Positions 57,774 through 64,000 of a stretch of 64,000 nucleotides of DNA are shown here, in pieces. The notes below the pieces were generated by a model. It saw nothing but the letters and a program-made list of their open reading frames with translations, made no database searches and was not told the origin of the DNA. The translations under genes and the position numbers were made by a program. Source of the stretch: Cepaea nemoralis (Eukaryota; Mollusca; Gastropoda; Stylommatophora; Helicidae); NCBI GenBank assembly GCA_014155875.1, contig JACEFZ010013274.1:1-64000 (forward strand), read 5' to 3'. How positions within the stretch are numbered: the stretch's first letter is position 1; every line of letters starts with the position of its first letter.

Positions 57774-58189
57774 AAGGATTTCATAAGGCGAGCTATTATA
57801 AAAATGCTTGAAAAAGTCGCTTAAAAGTCGGCAGGGTCGACTTCATTGTATCGGGTTCTATCCTATATGGCTGGGTCTCTTTCCGCAGCGCGGAAAGTAT
57901 CGCACAAAGCACGAACTCCGCAGCTCTAGCGACGACCCACAGAAGTCTCCGAAAAATTTAACTCGTGAACCGAAGGAGACGGCCCGGAATCGAACCCACA
58001 ACCTTTGGAGCCCGTGTCAAAAAGCTTGGCCACTTCGCCACGGAGACTCCTAAAATTATAAAAATTTTGGATTTTATATCCAGGATTATCCAGCATTATA
58101 AAATTGATGGATGCCAAAGAAACAGTGACTGTAAGAAAACTTAGGGTTTGGTTGAGAAAGAACAATAACATAGAGCTATCCAAAACAAG
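57774..58189 (+). mobile_element. Second fragment of the Tc1/mariner-like transposon with SINE
   Basis: It matches 24934-25238 and then 30058-30178, that is, the same transposase segment with the same SINE but without the 4.8-kb LINE. The boundary with LINE G falls in caaggatttcataagg, and it ends at ccaaaaca, where an RTE fragment follows. Confidence 0.88.
57806..58054 (-). mobile_element. tRNA-derived SINE, copy 2
   Basis: 249 bp, same insertion point and same 11-bp duplication attataaaaat (57795-57805, 58055-58065) as copy 1 at 24958. The two copies therefore descend from one insertion. Confidence 0.9.
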
Positions 58190-58199
58190 AAGAATTCAA

Positions 58200-58762
58200 T
58201 CAGTTGCGCAGCAGAAAAAACTATTCCAAAAGTAAAGAAAGTGGGCCGTAAAACATGGATGACTGAAGAAATTTTACAACTAATGGAAACAAGAAGACAG
58301 AACAAAAATAACCCTGCCAAATATGAAGAAATTCACAGAAAAGTGAGAACCTTATGTAAGGAGGCAAAAGAAACATGGCTTGAGAAAAATTGCAGAGAAA
58401 TTGAAAAACAACACAACAGTAACAATGCGAAACTAATACAAAAAGAATTCAGGAGCATACTAATCAAAGAACACGTACATCAGCAGGCTGCCTAAAGACA
58501 AAAGATGGAAGAGTCATAATAGAAAAAGATCAGATATTACATGAATGGTCAGATTACGTGAAAAACCTGTATGACGATAACAGAGACGAACAGTATGATG
58601 TTCAAAATAATAATGAAGGACCAGCAATTTTGAAGATGGAGGTTCAGAATGCTCTTAACCATATGAAATCTGGAAAGACCCCCGGTTTAGTCAGCGTCTC
58701 AACATAAATGATTAATGCTTTAGAAGAATATGGAATAGATCAAGTTACCAGTCTGCTTAACC
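58200..58762 (+). pseudogene. RTE-like LINE fragment, pre-RT region
   Basis: 58241-58495 encodes GRKTWMTEEILQLMETRRQN and KVRTLCKEAKETWLEKNCRE. After a frame change it continues to ILKMEVQNALNHMKSGKTPG and MINALEEYGIDQVTSLLN, typical of the linker and first RT block of RTE-type proteins. It ends at a SINE. Confidence 0.75.
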
Positions 58763-59013
58763 GGCTCCGTGGCCGAGGAGTTAGCAGCTTTCTCCGCTAA
58801 CTCCGAATACTCTCGTCACGTGACGCGACGAGAATTAGCAGTTGTTCGAATCGCAAAAGTGACTTATGAGAGTATGGAGCCGGTCGCTCAGAAAGTCGTG
58901 GCGTGCTGATGAGCGTAATCTAGCCTAGGAATCAACATACAGCTGAAAGATGCTGGTGTTGACCGCAATATCCTGAAACAGGATGGAAACGCGGGAAAAA
59001 AAAAGAAAAAAAG
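58763..59013 (+). mobile_element. SINE of a second tRNA-related family
   Basis: The head ggctccgtggccgaggagtt resembles a tRNA 5' half with an A box, and gttgttcgaatcgc a B box (about 58842-58855). A 150-bp body follows and an A-rich tail (58994-59013). The body differs from the 24958 family. Confidence 0.6.
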
Positions 59014-59903
59014 ACTCTGACAGATATGAGTGTTGATCATTCAAACATCAATAGCAAACTACTGAACGTAAATTTGCCAAAAAATTACAGTCACAATATG
59101 TTTGGGTTGACTACTATATCCTGTAAAGGATATGCGCCTAACTTTAATTGCCCTGGGATAACTCCAGAAGTGCTCCAAATGTTTTAATAACGGAAACACA
59201 TTCTGTAATTTTTGTGCTGTTTTTAATTTGTCGGCAGGTGAATTATTTCCAAAAATTTAAATTATGCAATCCCTTCGAAAGATTACAAAAATAAGAAGTA
59301 TGGTTTCTGAAGGAAGCGGCAGGCGTCGAACAGAACAAGGTGGACGGAGACTGGACATCAGCCCTGAAACTGTCTCCGCTGACCTCGACGTGGCGGGTTC
59401 TCTCCTCACATCGGTCAGTTGGAATTAAATATAGATCTATTGTCCTTTTCTCGGGGACGTTAATTACAAGTACCTTAGACGTCGGAGTTGGTTCGCCTGG
59501 AAGTGGGAGGGCATTGGCAATAAGGACAACACACCCAAACTCAATATCAGTTAAGCGTACTGACAAGTAGTAGCATCTACTACTAGTAGTGTGTGGACTA
59601 CACTAGATGTCAAAGCCAGCGAACGATAAAAGAATGTAAGACACGTTGGATATGGCAATGCATGATACAAGGGAAGTGGCAAAATATACATTCTTTTTGG
59701 CCGGTTGTAATGATGGCAACTTTCTGCACAAAACAGGCCTAATGACGAAGACGATACTGAGGAGATCGTTGAGCCCACCATTTCTTCGAATGTTAACTGT
59801 TGAGGGTATCTAAATGTACACAATGGCTATACCTTTCTATTAGTTGTTTGTGCTTATTCGTGACGGCCAGGTATCCGATTTAATTACCACTGGGGCAGGA
59901 GAT
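59014..59903. other. Mostly unassigned; contains a repeated core at 59056-59150
   Basis: 59056-59150 shares aacgtaaatttgccaa and atcctgtaaaggatatgc with the minus strand of 61650-61770. The minus frame 59566-59243 (107 codons, CVVLIANALPLPGEPTPTSK) looks protein-like but matches no family I know. Nothing else recognised. Confidence 0.4.
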
Positions 59904-60215
59904 AGTTAGTTAGTAAGTTGGTTGATTGATTGGTGAGTGAGTCAGTCAGTTAGTCAGTCAGCAGAGCTAGTCAGTCAGTCAGCCAGTTAATTAGTTAGTC
60001 AGTCAGTCAGTTAGTTATTTGGTTGGTTGGTTGGCTGGCTGGCTGGCTGGCGGGCTGGTTAGTTGTATGGTTGATTGGTTGGTCTGTCGATCGGTCAGAT
60101 AGTTAATTAGTAAGAGTGTTGGTTGGTTGTATAGTTGGTTGATAGGTCAGATAGGTAGATAGTTAGATAATTTGTTAGTTGGTTGGTTGGCTGGCTGGTC
60201 GGTCGTTAGTCAGTC

Positions 60216-60262
<47 letters not shown>
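59904..60262. repeat. Degenerate tetranucleotide array, GTTA/GTCA/GGTT
   Basis: About 360 bases of imperfect 4-bp repeats ending in a near-perfect (GTTA)n run (about 60213-60262). It abuts a LINE 3' end, so it is probably an expanded LINE tail. Confidence 0.85.
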
Positions 60263-60265
60263 AGG

Positions 60266-60318
60266 GTCTCCCTCAGCTTGTAGCGGTTGACGACACCATT
60301 TCTGTGTTGGTGACTTCT
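60266..60318 (-). pseudogene. 3' end of the (CTAA)n-tailed RNase-H LINE
   Basis: ctccctcagc(t)tgtagcgg(t)tgacgacacca and tctgtgttgg match 32495-32555, the last codons of the LINE at 32450-34843. The tetranucleotide run sits on the tail side, as in that copy. Confidence 0.65.
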
Positions 60319-60636
60319 TCTTTTTTTCTATCTAGCATAGGCCCTTATCACTGTCTGTTCTCGCAGATACACATTCGTCTTTTGATTCAGGATCAGGAGA
60401 AGAGAGGAGGTTAGTATAACACAGTAGTTCGAGCCCAGCCTTCTTGACTCAGTGGCAGCGGTTGCAGGACTGAGTCACGCCGTCCATTCAAGAAATGAAT
60501 GCGATTTAAATTGGCTTCAGATTTTGAATTGAAAGATTCCAAGGGGACTTCGTTGTCTTGTTGAAACGATTATTATTTCTTTGAAATAATACGATGAAAA
60601 CTTATTTATATTTTTGTGAAATTTAAAAGCTATAGT

Positions 60637-60721
60637 TACCGACCCGGATTCGAACCTCACCTCCAAATGGCGACAGTGCCTCGCTGCAGAAACAAGTGTA
60701 CTTCGACGCATCACCAACTAG
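60637..60721 (-). other. tRNA-like sequence (SINE head or tRNA pseudogene)
   Basis: The minus strand carries GGTTCGAATCC (60646-60656) as a B box and tagttggtgatgcgtcgaag as a possible A-box side about 55 bases upstream. I could not fold a full cloverleaf by eye. Confidence 0.35.
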
Positions 60722-60989
60722 ACACTCAAAAAAAACGTGTCTTCACTATTCATGTCTTTCCTGAAAAATACAAACGTAACGTAGTTTTATTCTTATTAAA
60801 TGTGGGCTATACCGTGCGTGTTTTAAATTTGGACATTCCGATGAACTTAGAAGATATGTGCATCTTTCTGGCATGTTGCGTATTTCTTTTAATTGTCTCC
60901 AAAGATTTGCGTGTATTGTGATTACATGGATAGATAAATAGTAAGAATAGTTGAATATGAAAGTTCTACGATTGTTGCATTACATACAT

Positions 60990-61420
60990 ATACGAAATTC
61001 TCCCAAAGAAGAAGCTGCATTTTAGAAAACTAGAAGGAAAAGAAGGACAATAAGGGAGAAGACGGTAGGAGAAAGAATTAAGAAAGAAATAATAACAGAA
61101 AAGGACGAAAAGAGGGAGAAAGAAGGAGGGAAGAAGAAGAAGCAAAAGGAAAAGTAAACAAAGAAGAAGAAAAATGAAGAAAAGAAGAAGCAGAAGAGTG
61201 AGTGAGATTAAGGAAGATGAGAAACCAAGAAGAGAGTCAGAAATAGGAACTTTGAAGGAGAAAAGAAGGAAGAATGAATGAACGAAACATATAAAAAGAA
61301 GAAATAGAAGAAGACGAAGAAGATGGGAAGGGGTAGGAGGAGGAAAAGGATGAGGTGGAACACGAGGAGGAAGAATTAGAAAATAATGATGACGACATCG
61401 GTGATAAAGATTAGAATAAA
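60990..61420 (+). repeat. 430-bp polypurine (GAA/GGA-rich) tract
   Basis: The plus strand is almost entirely A and G with few pyrimidines. It is non-coding; apparent Lys/Glu-rich frames are compositional. Confidence 0.85.
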
Positions 61421-61599
61421 GATTAATATGATGAAGGTGTTTCTGGCTAGATTATTATTCAATGCTCCGGAGAATTTTCCTCACATATTCTAATGCTCGA
61501 CACAGCTGCGCCTGCGCAGAAGTCCCTGGACAATCTTAACCAAGACATCCATGCAAATGTCCAACACAGAGTGCAGACACGGGTCGCTCACTGATGAAA

Positions 61600-61895
61600 T
61601 TCCGTACGTAGCAAACTGTAACAATTACAGCCATAAACTGTTACAGAAAGTCTAGTTGAGTTGGTTGCATATCCTTTACAGGACATAGCAGTCAATTTCA
61701 ACATTTTTATTTTTTTTGGCTGTTTGTGATCTCTTGGCAAGTTTACGTTCAACACTTTGCCATTGCTTTCTGAACAACCGGTATTTTCATACAAAAATAA
61801 CCCAAGGCGGTCTGCTGCCGAATTGCGCGCAGCTGTGTTTCGAACGCGATGTGCGGGATTACGATTTACGTCCGTAACTCCTTCGCCACGAAGGG
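61600..61895 (-). mobile_element. Candidate SINE with tRNA-like head and conserved core
   Basis: On the minus strand: head gtggcgaaggagttacgg (about 61881-61898), B-box-like gcgttcgaaac (about 61838-61848), then a body containing aacgtaaacttgccaag and gtcctgtaaaggatatgc. That body is shared with 59056-59150. No target duplication identified. Confidence 0.45.
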
Positions 61896-62413
61896 GGCTA
61901 CTGAATGTCTAGAAACAATCAATTAATCAGGTGTCGTCTCCACAATGCTGGGTGACTGCAATAGATCTCCAGCAGATCTCAAACAATCTTTGTCTCACGC
62001 GCTTGTTGTACACATAGATAGATTATTGTTCGTCTGTCTCTTGACATTATTCACCCATGTGTATCGCTGACTACCTCTTGCTCGTCTGTCTTCAGTTTTC
62101 CCTCACATGTGCGTGGGTATTTTTTTTTCAAATACCTGACTGTTATGACTTGTATGGTGGCTATAATCTTTAATTTAACTTGTCTCTTGTATATTTCTTT
62201 CATCAAATCCCATTTCAAAGAAGCCTCACTAGAATCCCAGTACGTGACTGTGTTTGTTCTCGTGAAAAAAGAGACATTCTTCTCAATGTCCGTATCTTCA
62301 GGATTTCAGTTAGGATTTATATTCCTTATAAGCATGCATTGCATTCGCGTATAGTACCAGAGACTATATGTGATATGCATTTCAACCAAACGTATTAAAG
62401 TATTCACTTAATA

Positions 62414-62414
<1 letters not shown>

Positions 62415-62493
<79 letters not shown>

Positions 62494-62498
62494 ACACA
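62415..62498. repeat. (CA)n microsatellite
   Basis: About 40 CA units, followed by a short TA block (62500-62530). Confidence 0.97.
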
Positions 62499-62500
62499 AT

Positions 62501-62531
<31 letters not shown>

Positions 62532-62732
62532 TGTTTAACTATTTTTGCACTATATACTAATACGAAATTCTCGTATAGAAGAATATAAATTTCATAAAAC
62601 ATGAAGGTGTAGGAGTATGAGTAGGATTGGTATGCGGAGAGGGAGTGGAATGCGGAGTAGGAGGAGGAAGGAGGCGATATACGGGAGACGAACAGATAAA
62701 GAATGAATGAAGAAATAAGGTATATGAAGGTA

Positions 62733-62734
<2 letters not shown>

Positions 62735-62817
<83 letters not shown>
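62735..62817. repeat. (TA)n microsatellite
   Basis: About 41 AT units without interruption; preceded by a GA-rich 100-bp stretch. Confidence 0.97.
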
Positions 62818-62819
<2 letters not shown>

Positions 62820-62824
<5 letters not shown>

Positions 62825-63375
62825 GACTGGCAACCTTGCGATAGTTTGTTATATTGTCCTTCAAAAAAGAAAAAAGGCATAATAACTACAACCATGGCGG
62901 TAGCGTATGTGACCTTTCCATAGCACAAAGCCTGGGTTGAATTGTGGAGACCATGTGTTGACCATGCAGCATGATCCCTCTCTCTGCTTGCATAGTTTAC
63001 TGCAGTGGAAAGGTAACACCATTATATCTGGAACAAGACAAGTTGCATAAGCTGCTGGATCAGTAAAGCAATGCCCTAACTGTCCGCCTGTAGAAGTTTC
63101 AATCCTAGACCAGTTGCCAATCAAGGCTTAGTGCCTGGTTTGCCGTGCCTTGACATTTATCCTTTAGGTTGCATTTCTTCGCCCTAGGGTGGGGCTTATA
63201 CCCTACTATTTGCTCTCCTCCACCTACAGCCTTTAGCACAATGTCCTTTTGGTGACGGCCGCGCGCTAATAGAAAGCAGGTTGTGCTGTCTACTGTTTTC
63301 CGCTAGCTCAATTATATTTGAGTAAGACCTGACCAGTTTATGTATATATACATATATTAGGGACGTTCATTTGAA
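62820..63375. other. Unassigned interval
   Basis: Mixed sequence, no ORF above 90 codons with recognisable content and no clear retroelement tail. The intervals 60722-60989, 61421-61599 and 61899-62414 are likewise without recognised features. Confidence 0.4.
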
Positions 63376-64000
63376 ACCCGTTCCAATGGCTTTATTACAA
63401 AAGCCTGAAAGAAACATTAATAGGTGTGGTAGAATTAAACAAAGCATTCATTTTGAATGAATTATGCACCTTCTTTACAGATGCCAAGAAAATTATTTTG
63501 TGTGAAATCATCGATAATCAGAGAAACGGCGTAAATTGGTGCTCCATAATAGCAGCCTCGCCCGGTAGGGATAGTCATGCGCACCAGGTGACTCCAGACC
63601 GTCAACAGGCTACTAGGTGCAGCAGATTAATATCATTGAAAGTAGGAACTTGGAACGTTAGAACAATGAATGTAGATGGAAAATTAGAAAACATCAAAAA
63701 CGAAATGGGGAGAGAGAAGATTAACATATTAGGAGTATCGGAAACGAGATGGAAAGGAGCAGGGATAAGGACAGGAGAGGATTGTAAGATTATTTACTCT
63801 GGGGGAGAAGAACAGCAAAGAGGTGTAGCCATTATATTAGATAAGCAAACATCAAATTCTGTCAAAGGATATCATGCTGTGTCAGACAGAGTCCTATTAG
63901 TAAAATTAAACGGAAGACCTTTTAAAATAAATGTCATTCAAGTATATGCCCCAACAAGTGAAAGCAGTGAAGAAAGCATAGAGGAATTTTATAATGACGT
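63376..64000 (+). CDS. RTE-like LINE: start of the endonuclease domain, cut by window end
   Basis: An open frame follows the stop at 63372-63374 and runs off the window. From 63639: LKVGTWNVRTMNVDGK, INILGVSETRWKGAG, RGVAIILDKQT and INVIQVYAPTSE. These are the first APE-type endonuclease motifs (NVRT, E of SETRW, YAPT), as in RTE/BovB-like proteins (often annotated craniofacial development protein 2-like). The upstream open part has no ATG that I trust. All visible codons are intact. Confidence 0.88.

Noticed and set aside
59904..60262. Regularly spaced short repeats suggesting a CRISPR-like array
   Set aside because: The period is 4 bases with no spacers; it is a degenerate tetranucleotide tract in a eukaryotic genome.
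62414..62928. Minus ORFs of 90-139 codons near 62.4-62.9 kb
   Set aside because: They are mostly Tyr-Ile or Val-Cys runs from the TA and CA microsatellites.

Overview
This is a stretch of animal nuclear DNA, built almost entirely from layered transposable elements. The mix points to an invertebrate, most likely a lophotrochozoan and probably a gastropod or other mollusc (an inference from family composition only). It contains non-LTR retrotransposons of Tx1/L1, RTE-like and RNase-H-bearing (I/Nimb/Ingi-like) types, Ty3/gypsy elements including one with Gmr1-type domain order, tRNA-derived SINEs, hAT MITEs and a Tc1/mariner-like transposase. There is no prokaryotic gene organisation. Only two stretches look host-derived: a possible first exon of a PPM1L-like phosphatase (minus strand, about 21.04-21.43 kb) and an intronless, polyadenylated, broken retrocopy of SRBD1 (38.97-41.43 kb).

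Layout. 0-2.07 kb: end of a Gmr1-type gypsy element (integrase tail, then RT, then RNase H, then LTR). 2.07-16.8 kb: a locus that also occurs at 36.66-38.78 kb, here split by a non-autonomous LTR element B (2281-15384, LTRs about 0.9 kb), which is itself split by a gypsy element A (3834-10534, 446-bp LTRs, 5-bp TSD CACAC). 16.8-20.9 kb: a Tx1-like LINE split by an RTE-like LINE (11-bp TSD) that carries a 330-bp SINE-like insertion; the LINE/LINE junction is repeated at 20.6-20.9 kb. 21-23.7 kb: PPM1L-like exon and an RTE-like LINE. 24.6-31.6 kb: a Tc1/mariner-like transposase gene interrupted by a tRNA-SINE, a nearly intact 4.8-kb Nimb-like LINE (1268-codon ORF) and an hAT MITE, each with recognisable TSDs.

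31.8-38.8 kb: RNase-H LINE remnants (one with a 797-codon ORF), a SINE, a foldback palindrome and the second copy of the duplicated locus. 38.8-48.5 kb: SRBD1 retrocopy, ORF1-only LINE pieces flanked by the recurring nonamer attgtaatc, an hAT MITE, and a second RTE-like LINE (679-codon ORF). 48.5-53.4 kb: two Tx1 copies head to tail, each with a TG/GA microsatellite in its 3' UTR. 53.8-57.8 kb: another Tx1 subfamily with ORF1 and EN-RT ORF2, broken by an hAT MITE. 57.8-59 kb: a second fragment of the transposase locus with the same SINE, an RTE fragment and another SINE. 59-63.4 kb: simple repeats, SINE candidates and unassigned sequence. 63.4-64 kb: start of an RTE-like endonuclease domain running off the window.

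Most reading frames are decayed. The longest open frames (25481-29287, 32450-34843, 44720-46759) are LINE polyproteins. The main value of the window is the relative chronology recorded by nested insertions, shared junctions and target-site duplications.
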